IMG/VR virus record: IMGVR_UViG_3300030329_004568
Location: 1-34,027 of that record
DNA: 34,027 nucleotides
Reading direction: 5' to 3' (one strand)
From: a virus
Program-made: the position numbers and the translations under genes
Shown: one piece after another, positions 1 through 8,278 of the stretch
Layout: each line of letters opens with the position of its first letter
Numbering within the stretch: the first letter of the stretch is position 1
The notes under the pieces: model-generated
Seen by the model: only the letters and a program-made list of their open reading frames with translations
Told to the model about the DNA's origin: nothing
The model's database searches: none

Positions 1-1160
1 ATTCCGACGTTACCCAACGAAACCGTAATGGACAAACAAAGTCTGGTTTATATTCTCTTTTTATCCCAATGGAATGGAACTATGAAGGATTTATTGACCA
101 ATACGGATTACCAGTTTTTAATAACCCAGATTATGATGCAATCGGACCTGATGGCGAATTAATAGATTATGGGATTATAGAACACTGGGATAATGAGGTA
201 GAAGGGTTAAAATCAGATCAAGATGCTTTAAATGAATTCTACAGACAATTCCCAAGAACTGAAGAACATGCTTTTAGAGATGAGGCTTTAAATAGTATAT
301 TTAATTTAGTTAAAATATATGAGCAAATAGATTATAACGATGGAGTTGGAAGATCTACTAATATTGGAAATTTTCAGTGGGTTAACGGAATAAAAGATAC
401 ACAAGTAGTATTTTATCCAAATCCAAAAGGAAGATTTAAAATTAGTTGGATGCCGCCTATCAATCTACAAAGTAGAATAATAGAAAGAAATGGTATAAAA
501 TATCCCGCTAATGAACACATAGGTGCTTTTGGTTGTGATAGTTACGATATATCAGGAACAGTAGATGGTAGAGGATCAAATGGAGCTTTACACGGTTTAA
601 CAAAGTTTAGCATGGAAGATGCGCCTTCAAATCATTTTTTCTTAGAATATGTTGCAAGGCCCCAAACAGCTGAGATATTTTTTGAAGACGTTCTTATGGC
701 CATAGTGTTTTACAGTATGCCAATATTAGTAGAGAATAATAAACCTAGATTATTATACCATTTAAAAAGAAGAGGATATAGAGGTTTTAGTATGAACCGT
801 CCTGATAAAGTTTGGAATAAACTTTCTATATCTGAAAAAGAAATAGGTGGAATACCAAATTCAAGTGAAGATATTAAACAGGCTCACGCAGCAGCTATTG
901 AAATGTATATACAAGAACATGTTGGACATTTAGGAGATGGAAATTATGGTAATATATATTTTAATAGAACATTAAATGATTGGGCTAGGTTTGATATAAC
1001 AAAAAGAACTAAATACGATGCAACAATAAGTTCTGGATTAGCTATAATGGCTTGTAATAGACATTTGTATAGGCCAAATGCTAAATTAGAAAAACCAAAA
1101 CTAAATATAAATATCGCTAAATATGAAAATAAAGGCGATATATCTAAAATAATAAAATAA
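1..1160 (+). CDS. terL: Terminase large subunit, C-terminal part (5' end outside window)
   Basis: This is the nuclease-bearing C-terminal half of the large terminase, the motor that cuts and packages phage DNA into the procapsid. The reading frame is open from base 3 through the first ATG at 69. The residues before that Met (…GQTKSGLYSLFIP) continue the family pattern, so the true start lies upstream of the window. The ATPase Walker motifs would be in the missing part. The RNase H-like nuclease fold is supported by the acidic motif GCDSYD (Asp codon at 537-539), a second acidic site in FFEDVLMAIVFY (about 685-715), and a late Asp in KYDATISSG (codon 1017-1019). These match the three-acid arrangement of terminase nucleases. 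The portal gene follows after 2 bases. Family identity is based on recognised motifs and gene order. Confidence 0.92.
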   Translation, partial: SDVTQRNRNGQTKSGLYSLFIPMEWNYEGFIDQYGLPVFNNPDYDAIGPDGELIDYGIIEHWDNEVEGLKSDQDALNEFYRQFPRTEEHAFRDEALNSIFNLVKIYEQIDYNDGVGRSTNIGNFQWVNGIKDTQVVFYPNPKGRFKISWMPPINLQSRIIERNGIKYPANEHIGAFGCDSYDISGTVDGRGSNGALHGLTKFSMEDAPSNHFFLEYVARPQTAEIFFEDVLMAIVFYSMPILVENNKPRLLYHLKRRGYRGFSMNRPDKVWNKLSISEKEIGGIPNSSEDIKQAHAAAIEMYIQEHVGHLGDGNYGNIYFNRTLNDWARFDITKRTKYDATISSGLAIMACNRHLYRPNAKLEKPKLNINIAKYENKGDISKIIK

Positions 1161-1162
1161 AT

Positions 1163-3583
1163 ATGGCAGAGTCTGTACATAAAAGCTTTCCTAGTCAAGT
1201 CGTAAGTGATCTTGAGAAACTAAGTTATGACTATGGTTTAAAAGTTGCTAAAGCTATAGAAAGCGAATGGTTTGAAGTAGACAACAACTATCAAAGATAC
1301 ACAGCGAATAAAAATAATTTTCACAATTTAAGATTGTATGCTAGAGGAGAACAATCTATTCAAAAATATAAAGATGAACTTTCTATTAATGGAGATTTAT
1401 CTTATCTCAACTTAGACTGGAAACCAGTCCCAATTATCCCAAAATTTGTAGATATAGTAGTAAACGGTATATCAGAAAGAACTTACGATATCAATGTTTT
1501 TGCTCAAGATCCATATAGTAGTAAAGAAAGAACTATGTATATGGAATCCGTGTTACGTGATATGGAAACAACAGAATTTAATGATTTTGTAACAGAAGCT
1601 TTTGGGTTAGATTTATATGAAAATAAGAAAGGAGATTTACCAGAAAACAAAGAAGAGTTAGCTTTGCATATGCAATTAACGTATAAACAAGGTATAGAGT
1701 TAGCAGAAGAGCAAGCGTTAAATGTTATTTTTGAAAAAAATAAATACGAGTTAACAAGAAAAAGATTTTATTATGATTTAACAGTTTTAGGTATGGGCGC
1801 TGTTAAAACTAATTTTAATACTTCAGAAGGTATAAAAATAGAATATGTTGATCCAGCTGATTTGGTTTATTCTTATACCGAATCCCCTTATTTTGACGAT
1901 GTTTATTATGTTGGGGAAGTTAAAGAAATACCTATAAATGAATTAGCAAAAGAATTCCCACATTTAACACACGAAGAGTTAGAAGATATAACTCAAAACA
2001 AATCACCTCATACATACAATATAAATCACGGTACAACTAGAAAAAAAGAAGTAGATGTAAATAAAGTTCAAGTTTTATATTTTAACTATAAAACTTATAT
2101 GAACGAAGTTTATAAAGTTAAAGAGGTTTCTACAGGTGCTGAAAAAGCTATTGAAAAAGATGATACTTTTGATCCACCAGAAGAAAAAGCAGGTTCATAT
2201 ACTAGATTATCTAGACAAGTAGAAGTTTTATATGATGGCGCTTTAATTTTAGGTAGTGAAAAATTACTAAAATGGGAGATGTCAAAAAATATGATGCGGG
2301 ACAAAAGTGATCAATCTAAAGTTAGAATGAACTATTCTATAGTTGCGCCTAGAATGTACAAAGGAAGAATAGAATCATTAGTAAAGCGTATTACAGGTTT
2401 TGCAGATATGATTCAATTAACACATTTAAAATTACAGCAAGTGATGTCGCGTATGGTACCAGATGGTGTGTATCTTGACGCAGATGGACTTGCTGAAATT
2501 GATTTAGGTAATGGAACTAATTATAACCCACAAGAGGCATTAAACATGTTCTTTCAAACAGGATCTGTAATTGGTAGATCATTTACACAAGAAGGCGATA
2601 TGAATCCTGGTAAAGTTCCTATTCAAGAAATAACAAGTGGAGCAGGTGGAAATAAAATACAAGCCTTAATAGCTAATTACAACTATTATTTACAAATGAT
2701 ACGTGATGTAACCGGATTGAATGAAGCTAGAGATGGTAGTATGCCAGATAAAAACGCTTTAGTTGGTGTACAAAAATTAGCAGCCGCAAACAGTAACACA
2801 GCTACTAGACATGTTTTACAAGCTGGATTATTTTTAACATCAACAATTGCAGAATGTGTTTCTCTTAGAATATCTGATTTATTAGAATATTCACCTCTTA
2901 AAGAAGAGTTTATAAATAATATAGGGGCACATAATGTTGGTAGTTTAGAAGATGTAAAAAATCTTTATCTTCATGATTTTGGTATATTTATAGAATTATC
3001 TCCAGATGAAGAAGAAAAAATGTTATTAGAAAACAATATTCAACAAGCTTTAGCGCAACAAAGTATAGAATTAGAAGATGCTATTGATATTAGAGATATA
3101 AAAAATATTAAACTAGCTAATCAATTATTAAAGTTACGTAGACAAAAGAAACAAGTTAAAGATCAACAAATAGCTGAGAGAAATATACAAGTTCAAGCAC
3201 AAGCTAATATGCAAACACAACAAGCGTCTGCACAATTAGAAGTACAAAAAGAACAAGCTAAAACTCAAGCTGAAGCAATGTTAGAAAACATGAAAGGTCA
3301 AATGGATGCGCAAAAAATGATACAAGAAGCAGAAATTAAAAAGCAACTTATGGCTTTAGAGTTTCAATATAGTATGCAATTAAAACAAATGGAGGTTGAT
3401 AGAGATAAACAAAGAGAAGAAAATAAAGAGGATAGAAAAGACGAAAGAACTAGAATACAAGCGACTCAACAATCTGAAATGATTGACCAAAGAAATAATC
3501 AACAACCAGCTAAAAACTTTGAATCATCAGGTAATGATATAATAGAGGGTGGTTTTGGTTTAGGACGAATGGGTCCTAGATAA
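1163..3583 (+). CDS. Portal protein
   Basis: An 806-residue protein at the standard portal position between terminase and capsid genes. Portals form the dodecameric ring at one capsid vertex through which DNA is packaged and ejected. The segment around residues 513-560 (IRDVTGLNEARDG followed by ALVGVQKLAAANSNTATRH) is the pattern I associate with portals of crAss-like and related marine podoviruses. Residues from about 650 to 780 are a long Gln/Lys/Glu-rich helix, plausibly the barrel or crown extension seen in P22-type portals. The C-terminus ends in a Gly-rich FESSGNDIIEGGFG…PR tail that is also typical of this group. The start at 1163 has no Shine-Dalgarno; the leader is A/T only. The length fits large podovirus portals. 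Confidence 0.9.
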   Translation: MAESVHKSFPSQVVSDLEKLSYDYGLKVAKAIESEWFEVDNNYQRYTANKNNFHNLRLYARGEQSIQKYKDELSINGDLSYLNLDWKPVPIIPKFVDIVVNGISERTYDINVFAQDPYSSKERTMYMESVLRDMETTEFNDFVTEAFGLDLYENKKGDLPENKEELALHMQLTYKQGIELAEEQALNVIFEKNKYELTRKRFYYDLTVLGMGAVKTNFNTSEGIKIEYVDPADLVYSYTESPYFDDVYYVGEVKEIPINELAKEFPHLTHEELEDITQNKSPHTYNINHGTTRKKEVDVNKVQVLYFNYKTYMNEVYKVKEVSTGAEKAIEKDDTFDPPEEKAGSYTRLSRQVEVLYDGALILGSEKLLKWEMSKNMMRDKSDQSKVRMNYSIVAPRMYKGRIESLVKRITGFADMIQLTHLKLQQVMSRMVPDGVYLDADGLAEIDLGNGTNYNPQEALNMFFQTGSVIGRSFTQEGDMNPGKVPIQEITSGAGGNKIQALIANYNYYLQMIRDVTGLNEARDGSMPDKNALVGVQKLAAANSNTATRHVLQAGLFLTSTIAECVSLRISDLLEYSPLKEEFINNIGAHNVGSLEDVKNLYLHDFGIFIELSPDEEEKMLLENNIQQALAQQSIELEDAIDIRDIKNIKLANQLLKLRRQKKQVKDQQIAERNIQVQAQANMQTQQASAQLEVQKEQAKTQAEAMLENMKGQMDAQKMIQEAEIKKQLMALEFQYSMQLKQMEVDRDKQREENKEDRKDERTRIQATQQSEMIDQRNNQQPAKNFESSGNDIIEGGFGLGRMGPR

Positions 3584-3614
3584 CAAATTTTTATTAATTA
3601 TATAATATTTTATT

Positions 3615-4841
3615 ATGGCAAGAAAGAAAAAAGAAAAAGTAGTTGAAGAAACTACTCAAGAAACAAAAGTGAACGAACCAAAAAATGAAGAAACAAAAGG
3701 TGATGTCACTAAGGTAAAACAAAAAATGAAAATGAAACCTATGGTTGAAAAAGAAACAATTACCAAGGTTGATTTAAGTAACCCACCAAAAACAGAAGAA
3801 GATACTGTTCAAGAATTAGAGACAGAAAAAGTAGATGTTCAAGAACAAACTGAATCTAATAAAGAGGTGAGTGAAGAAAAACAGCAAGAAGAAGAAAAAG
3901 AAGAAATAGTTTTAGAAGAAATTAAAGAAGAAGAAAATAAAGAAGAAGATAAAGAAGAAGAAGTTGAAGAAGTTCTTGAAGAACCTATCAACGAATCTAC
4001 TGAAACTAATGAAAATATTCCTGAGAATATTCAGAAGTTAATGAAGTTTATGGAAGAAACTGGTGGTGATATAAACGATTACGTAAAATTAAACCAAGAT
4101 TATTCTGATTTAGATGACAAATCATTACTTAAAGAATATTATAAACAAACAAAACCTCATCTTGATTTAGAAGAAATTGATTTTTTAATGGAAGATCAAT
4201 TTTCTTATGATGAAGAAGAAGATGAAGAAAGAGATATAAAAAGAAAGAAATTAGCTTTGAAGGAGCAAGTTGCTCAAGCAAAGCAACACTTGGACAGTGC
4301 AAAGTCCAAATATTATGAAGAAATTAAAGCTGGTTCAAAGCTTACATCTGAACAACAAAAAGCTATAAATTTCTTTAATAGATACAACAAGGATTCACAA
4401 GAAAAAACCAAAGCATCAAAGCAAGCTCAATCTATTTTTACTCAAAAAACAAATGAGGTCTTTAACGACAAATTCAAAGGTTTTGAATATAATGTTGGAG
4501 AAAAAAAATATAGATTTAACGTAAAAGATGTTGATAATATTAAAAGCACACAGAGTGATATCGGTAATTTTGTCAAAAAGTTTTTGAACAAAAAAAATGA
4601 AATGTCTGATGCTAAAGGTTATCACAAATCTATATTTACAGCTATGAATTCTGATGCTATCGCTAATCACTTTTACGAACAAGGTAAAGCTGATGCTTTA
4701 AAAGAAAGTGTTGCTAAATCCAAAAATGTTAATATGGATCCAAGACAACAACATTCTGGAGAAGTTGAAGCTGGAGGAATAAAAGTAAGAGTATTAGGTG
4801 ATAATTCTAGTGATTTCAAATTTAAAATTAAACAAAAATAA
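3615..4841 (+). CDS. Acidic Lys/Glu-rich protein, putative capsid scaffold
   Basis: A 408-residue protein between portal and major capsid genes, the usual place for a scaffolding protein. Residues 1 to about 130 are very low complexity, dominated by Glu and Lys with runs such as EEKQQEEEKEEI, and are probably disordered. Residues 200-260 are predicted-looking charged helix (KLALKEQVAQAKQHLDSAKSKYYEE). The C-terminal 40 residues (GGIKVRVLGDNSSDFKFKIKQK and preceding) look like an ordered β-rich tail that could touch the capsid protein. Helical, charged and disordered composition is typical of scaffolds, but no specific family motif is seen, so the role rests on position and composition. An alternative is a virion-internal protein. 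The leader is A/T-rich without a Shine-Dalgarno. Confidence 0.55.
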   Translation: MARKKKEKVVEETTQETKVNEPKNEETKGDVTKVKQKMKMKPMVEKETITKVDLSNPPKTEEDTVQELETEKVDVQEQTESNKEVSEEKQQEEEKEEIVLEEIKEEENKEEDKEEEVEEVLEEPINESTETNENIPENIQKLMKFMEETGGDINDYVKLNQDYSDLDDKSLLKEYYKQTKPHLDLEEIDFLMEDQFSYDEEEDEERDIKRKKLALKEQVAQAKQHLDSAKSKYYEEIKAGSKLTSEQQKAINFFNRYNKDSQEKTKASKQAQSIFTQKTNEVFNDKFKGFEYNVGEKKYRFNVKDVDNIKSTQSDIGNFVKKFLNKKNEMSDAKGYHKSIFTAMNSDAIANHFYEQGKADALKESVAKSKNVNMDPRQQHSGEVEAGGIKVRVLGDNSSDFKFKIKQK

Positions 4842-4861
4842 CAATTTAAAATTACAAAATT

Positions 4862-6433
4862 ATGGCAATTACTGCAGGAAGTGTGTTGAATAGTACGCCG
4901 TCGGCGATTAAACAAGCACTTTCAACAAACTATTTAGATTTAGCGACTACCGCGGACGAAGGGTGGGCGCAACAATTTGTACCAGATCTTATGGAGAAAG
5001 AAGCAGAGGTATTTGGTCCTAGGACTATATCTGGTTTTCTTTCACAAGTAGGAGCTGAAGAGGCTATGACTGCTGATCAAGTAGTATGGTCTGAACAAGG
5101 TAGATTACATCTATCATTTCAAGCTAACATGAAAAACGGTCAAGGTGCTGGTGGTTTAGTATCTGGTGGTCAAATAGAGATTACTCATGATATTGATGGT
5201 AACGCAATTGATTCATCTTCAATAGCTGCAAATCACGGTATTAGAGTAAATGATACTATCATTTTTGCTGGTTCTGAAGCAGTTGTTAAGTGTTTAGTAG
5301 TAAAAGCTGATACTGACAACGATATCGATGTTGCTCCTTACGGCGTAGCTAGTTTAGACGCTGCTGGATTTGATGATGGTACAGCTGATACTGCTCAATC
5401 TTGTACTGTATTAGTTTATGGTTCTGAATTCCAAAAAGGTAGAAGTTACAATACTTCAGCTAACGTTGGTAATGATGGAACTGCAACTGAGCAAAGAGGT
5501 GCTAACCAACCACGATTTAAATCTTTCATGAATAAACCAATTATCTTAAAAGATTACTACGAAGTATCAGGTTCTGACGCTTCTAGAGTTGGTTGGGTTG
5601 AAATTTCCGCTGAAGACGGAACAGCTGGATACCTTTGGTATTTAAAAGCTGAGGCTGATACAAGAGCTCGTTTCACTGATTATTTAGAAATGGCGATGTT
5701 AGAAGCAAAAATGGGAGGTGGTTCTAATGCTGGTGCCACTGGTCATCCAGTTGTAGACGCTGCTGACTTAACTGACGACGCTTTTGATTTAACTGCAAAT
5801 ACAGCTACAGGTACTCAAGGTTTATTTGACGCTATCTCAACTAGAGGTAATGCAACTTCTGGTGTTACTGGTGTTTCTGGACCTCAAGATTTATCTGAGT
5901 TCGATGCTATTTTAGCTGAATTTGATAATCAAGGTGCTATTGAAGAAAACATGATGTTCGTAAATAGAGCTACGTCTCTAGCAGTGGATGATATGTTAGC
6001 TTCTATGAATTCTTATGGAGCTGGTGGTACTTCTTACGGAGTATTCTCTAATTCAGAAGATATGGCACTTAATTTAGGTTTCTCAGGATTCCGTAGAGGT
6101 TCTTATGATTTCTATAAATCAGACATGAGATACTTAAATGATAAGGCTACAAGAGGTGGTATTAATTCTGCTAACGCTGCTAACGCAATTAGAGGGGTTA
6201 TTATTCCAGCTGGTGTATCTTCAGTTTATGATCAAACAGTTGGTTCTAATATAAGACGTCCTTTCTTACACGTTAGATATAGAGCTTCACAAACTGATAA
6301 TCGAAGAATGAAATCTTGGGTTACTGGTTCTGTTGGTGCTACTACGTCTGCGTTAGATGCGATGCAAGTGCACATGTTATCTGAGAGATGTTTAATCACT
6401 CAAGGTGCTAACAACTTTATGTTAATGAACTAA
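4862..6433 (+). CDS. Major capsid protein
   Basis: A 523-residue protein following the portal and scaffold genes and ended by the strongest terminator in the window. Length, position and the C-terminal pattern (VHMLSERCLITQGANNFML) fit an HK97-fold major capsid protein of the large podovirus type. Residues about 95-200 (Gly, Asp and Thr-rich β strands including HGIRVNDTIIFAGSEAVV) may be an inserted surface domain. Residues 205-230 (MNKPIILKDYYEVSG) and 240-290 include the long helix region (ADTRARFTDYLEMAMLEAK) expected of the fold. By eye the gene is noticeably richer in G and C than its neighbours at its 5' end (codons near 4900-4975), consistent with selection on a very highly expressed gene. 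The fold assignment is inference. Confidence 0.85.
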   Translation: MAITAGSVLNSTPSAIKQALSTNYLDLATTADEGWAQQFVPDLMEKEAEVFGPRTISGFLSQVGAEEAMTADQVVWSEQGRLHLSFQANMKNGQGAGGLVSGGQIEITHDIDGNAIDSSSIAANHGIRVNDTIIFAGSEAVVKCLVVKADTDNDIDVAPYGVASLDAAGFDDGTADTAQSCTVLVYGSEFQKGRSYNTSANVGNDGTATEQRGANQPRFKSFMNKPIILKDYYEVSGSDASRVGWVEISAEDGTAGYLWYLKAEADTRARFTDYLEMAMLEAKMGGGSNAGATGHPVVDAADLTDDAFDLTANTATGTQGLFDAISTRGNATSGVTGVSGPQDLSEFDAILAEFDNQGAIEENMMFVNRATSLAVDDMLASMNSYGAGGTSYGVFSNSEDMALNLGFSGFRRGSYDFYKSDMRYLNDKATRGGINSANAANAIRGVIIPAGVSSVYDQTVGSNIRRPFLHVRYRASQTDNRRMKSWVTGSVGATTSALDAMQVHMLSERCLITQGANNFMLMN

Positions 6434-6446
6434 TCATTCATATATT

Positions 6447-6478
6447 AAAAGAGTCGAGGCTTAGGCCTCGGCCCTTTT
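6447..6478 (+). terminator. Intrinsic terminator after the capsid gene
   Basis: A hairpin starts 14 bases after the capsid stop. The core stem CGAGGC (6455-6460) pairs with GCCTCG (6465-6470) around a TTAG loop. The stem extends outward with one A-C mismatch to AAAAG paired with CTTTT, giving a T tract on the 3' side followed by ATTTTATT. The symmetric A and T flanks mean it could also work on the opposite strand, although no opposing gene is present. It separates the head genes from the 279-residue protein gene. Confidence 0.85.
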
Positions 6479-6507
6479 ATTTTATTAATTTTATTATATA
6501 TTATATT

Positions 6508-7347
6508 ATGGCAAAAAAAACAAAAGTAGAGGTTGAAGAGCCTCAAATTAAAGAAGAAATGGTGGTAGAAACTCCACCGGTAATGGATATTCCAGAGCCT
6601 AAAAAAGAAACTCATCCAGAAGATGGTTGGGAAATAAAAGATAGAGTTTATTATTTAAAAGGTAATCAAAAACCTTTATCTAAACTTATTAGAGGATCAA
6701 ATATATTTTGGTTCGATAAAGAGAAAGGATATCAAAGAGAACTAAAGTATTGTCAAAATCAACAAACTTGTTTTGTAGATGAAATGAAGGGAGAACAAAG
6801 GTTGTCACACATTATTTTTAGAAGTGGCGCTTTATTTGTACCTAAACAAGAAACTGTTTTACAAAAACTACTTTCTTTATATCATCCTCATAAAGATAAA
6901 GTTTATTATGAGTTTAAGCCAGCTGCAGTAGCTGAAGAACAAATTGACGTATTAGAAAGAGAAGCAGATGCAATAATAGCCGCTAGAAATATTGATATTG
7001 AGCAAGCTGAAGCTATTATGCGTACAGAAATTGGTTCTAAGGTATCTAAGATGAGTTCTAGTGAACTTAAACGTGATTTATTGATATTTGCAAGAAGAAA
7101 TCCTGAATTATTCTTACAATTAATACAAGATGATAATGTTCAACTTAGAAACTTTGGTATAAAAGCAGTTGAATTAGGGATAATAAAAATATCTTCAGAT
7201 CAAAGAAACTTTTTATGGAGCTCTAATAATAGAAAGTTAATGACAATTCCATTTGATGAACATCCATATTCAGCTTTAGCCGCTTGGTTTAAAACTGATG
7301 AAGGAATGGAAATACATGCGAATATAAAAAAGAGATTAAATAATTAA
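6508..7347 (+). CDS. Conserved phage protein of unknown function between capsid and neck genes
   Basis: A 279-residue protein. Residues 1-38 are a Lys/Glu/Pro-rich flexible leader (MAKKTKVEVEEPQIKEE). Residues 40-130 form a compact domain with the pattern RELKYCQNQQTCFVDEMKG and GALFVPKQETVLQKLLSLYHP. Residues 140-270 are helical, containing RNPELFLQLIQDDNVQLRNFG and a C-terminal FDEHPYSALAAWFKTDEG. I recognise the combination as recurrent in large marine phages, but I know no established function. Head completion, decoration or an assembly factor would fit its position. It is isolated by a hairpin on each side (6447-6478 and 7361-7387), so its transcript level could be set apart from both the capsid and the tail genes. 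No Shine-Dalgarno; the start follows TATATTATATT. Confidence 0.6.
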   Translation: MAKKTKVEVEEPQIKEEMVVETPPVMDIPEPKKETHPEDGWEIKDRVYYLKGNQKPLSKLIRGSNIFWFDKEKGYQRELKYCQNQQTCFVDEMKGEQRLSHIIFRSGALFVPKQETVLQKLLSLYHPHKDKVYYEFKPAAVAEEQIDVLEREADAIIAARNIDIEQAEAIMRTEIGSKVSKMSSSELKRDLLIFARRNPELFLQLIQDDNVQLRNFGIKAVELGIIKISSDQRNFLWSSNNRKLMTIPFDEHPYSALAAWFKTDEGMEIHANIKKRLNN

Positions 7348-7360
7348 TCAAACTGTAGTA

Positions 7361-7387
7361 AGCAATCGCCCTACGGGGCGATTGTTA
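7361..7387 (+). terminator. Stable hairpin with UACG tetraloop, probable terminator or processing site
   Basis: CAATCGCCC (7363-7371) pairs perfectly with GGGCGATTG (7376-7384), nine base pairs closed by a TACG loop. In RNA this is a C(UACG)G tetraloop of the exceptionally stable UNCG class. It lies 14 bases after the stop of the 279-residue protein gene. The downstream sequence TTATACTATAT is only moderately U-rich, so termination may be partial, or the hairpin may act as an RNA-stability or processing element. Confidence 0.7.
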
Positions 7388-7407
7388 TACTATATAAAAT
7401 AAATATA

Positions 7408-7566
7408 ATGAAATCAAAAGGACTAGGAGATACAGTAGAAAAATTTTTAAAAACAACAGGGATTAAATCAGCAGTTAAATTAGGGACAAAATTAACTGGA
7501 GTAAAAGATTGTGGATGTGGAAAAAGAAAAGAAGCGTTAAATAAAGCGTTTCCTTATAAAAAATAA
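7408..7566 (+). CDS. 52-residue Cys-Gly-Cys microprotein
   Basis: A short gene starting at ATG 7408 and ending at TAA 7564-7566. It encodes 52 residues, beginning MKSKGLGDTVEKFLK and ending with DCGCGKRKEALNKAFPYKK (residues 34-52). It fills the only sizeable gap between long genes and stops 6 bases before the next ATG. The two halves are a Lys-rich amphipathic helix, GLGDTVEKFLKTTGIK, and a CxC tail with the pattern DCGC-x-KR-x-x-LN-x-FPY. I recognise this pattern as recurring in short proteins of Bacteroidota and marine phages, but I know no established function. The paired cysteines suggest metal binding in a dimer, or a disulfide. It is basic, so nucleic acid binding is possible. The A/T-only leader matches those of the neighbouring genes. 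Real coding is likely; function is unknown. Confidence 0.8.
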   Translation: MKSKGLGDTVEKFLKTTGIKSAVKLGTKLTGVKDCGCGKRKEALNKAFPYKK

Positions 7567-7572
7567 TAAAAA

Positions 7573-8274
7573 ATGGCAGTAAGCGTAGATACAGTATATC
7601 AAAGAGTTTTAGCTATAGCTAATAAAGAACAAAGAGGTTATATAACTCCTCAAGAATTTAATTTATTTGCTAATCAAGCTCAAATGGATATTTTTGAACA
7701 GTATTTTTATGATTTAAATCAGTTTTTAAGAATACCAGGTAATGATACAGAGTACTCTGATATGGTAAATATTTTAGAAGAAAAAATAAATATATTTGAA
7801 ACATCAGCAAATTTAGATAATACTTATAGTTCATTTAATGGGGGTTTTAACACGAGTACTGTAGCGAATATATATAGAATTGGTAGTTTAGATTTTAGAG
7901 GGGTGGAAATGGAAAAAATAGAACATAAAGAATTTAATAGCATAAATAGATCTCCTTTAACAAAACCAACTTTAGATAGACCTATATATTATATGAAAGA
8001 TATATCTATATTTGTTCGTCCTTCAAGTATTACAGAGGGTGTAAATATAAATTTTATTAGAAGACCTAGTAATGTAGCGTGGGGATATGTTGTTCAAAAT
8101 GGTAAAGCATTATATAACGCTAGTCGTTCTACTAATTTTGAACTACATGATTCTGAAGAAACAGATTTAGTTATGAAAATACTAGCTTTAGCAGGTATAA
8201 CAATGGAAGAACAATTACTTTATCAAGCTGCCTCACAAGAAGACATGAAAAATACTCAACAAGAAAAACAATAA
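7573..8274 (+). CDS. Neck/ring-like virion protein
   Basis: A 233-residue protein immediately upstream of the 441-residue neck protein and near the stabilization gene. The N-terminal pattern (VDTVYQRVLAIANKEQRGYI followed by TPQEFNLFANQAQMDIFEQYF, residues 5-46) is one I recognise from structural modules of crAss-like and marine environmental podoviruses, where such proteins are assigned to the collar or ring region. Residues 100-185 are β-rich (SIFVRPSSITEGVNINFIRRPSNVAWGYVV) and the C-terminal 40 residues are helical (DLVMKILALAGITMEEQLLYQAA). A role in joining portal and tail is likely but not proved by any motif. The next gene starts 4 bases after its stop, suggesting translational coupling. 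Confidence 0.6.
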   Translation: MAVSVDTVYQRVLAIANKEQRGYITPQEFNLFANQAQMDIFEQYFYDLNQFLRIPGNDTEYSDMVNILEEKINIFETSANLDNTYSSFNGGFNTSTVANIYRIGSLDFRGVEMEKIEHKEFNSINRSPLTKPTLDRPIYYMKDISIFVRPSSITEGVNINFIRRPSNVAWGYVVQNGKALYNASRSTNFELHDSEETDLVMKILALAGITMEEQLLYQAASQEDMKNTQQEKQ

Positions 8275-8278
8275 ATAA

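Noticed and set aside
69-71. ATG at 69 as the terminase start
   Set aside because: The frame is open back to base 3 and the upstream residues (GQTKSGLYSLFIP) continue the terminase pattern, so 69 is an internal Met.
3561-3578. TAGGAC…GTCCTA hairpin at the end of the portal gene
   Set aside because: Six base pairs inside the coding end with the T run about nine bases further on; too weak to call a terminator.
3601-3606. TATAAT upstream of the scaffold-like gene as a promoter -10 box
   Set aside because: No matching -35 or Bacteroidota -33 element at the right spacing, and such hexamers are expected by chance in these A/T leaders.
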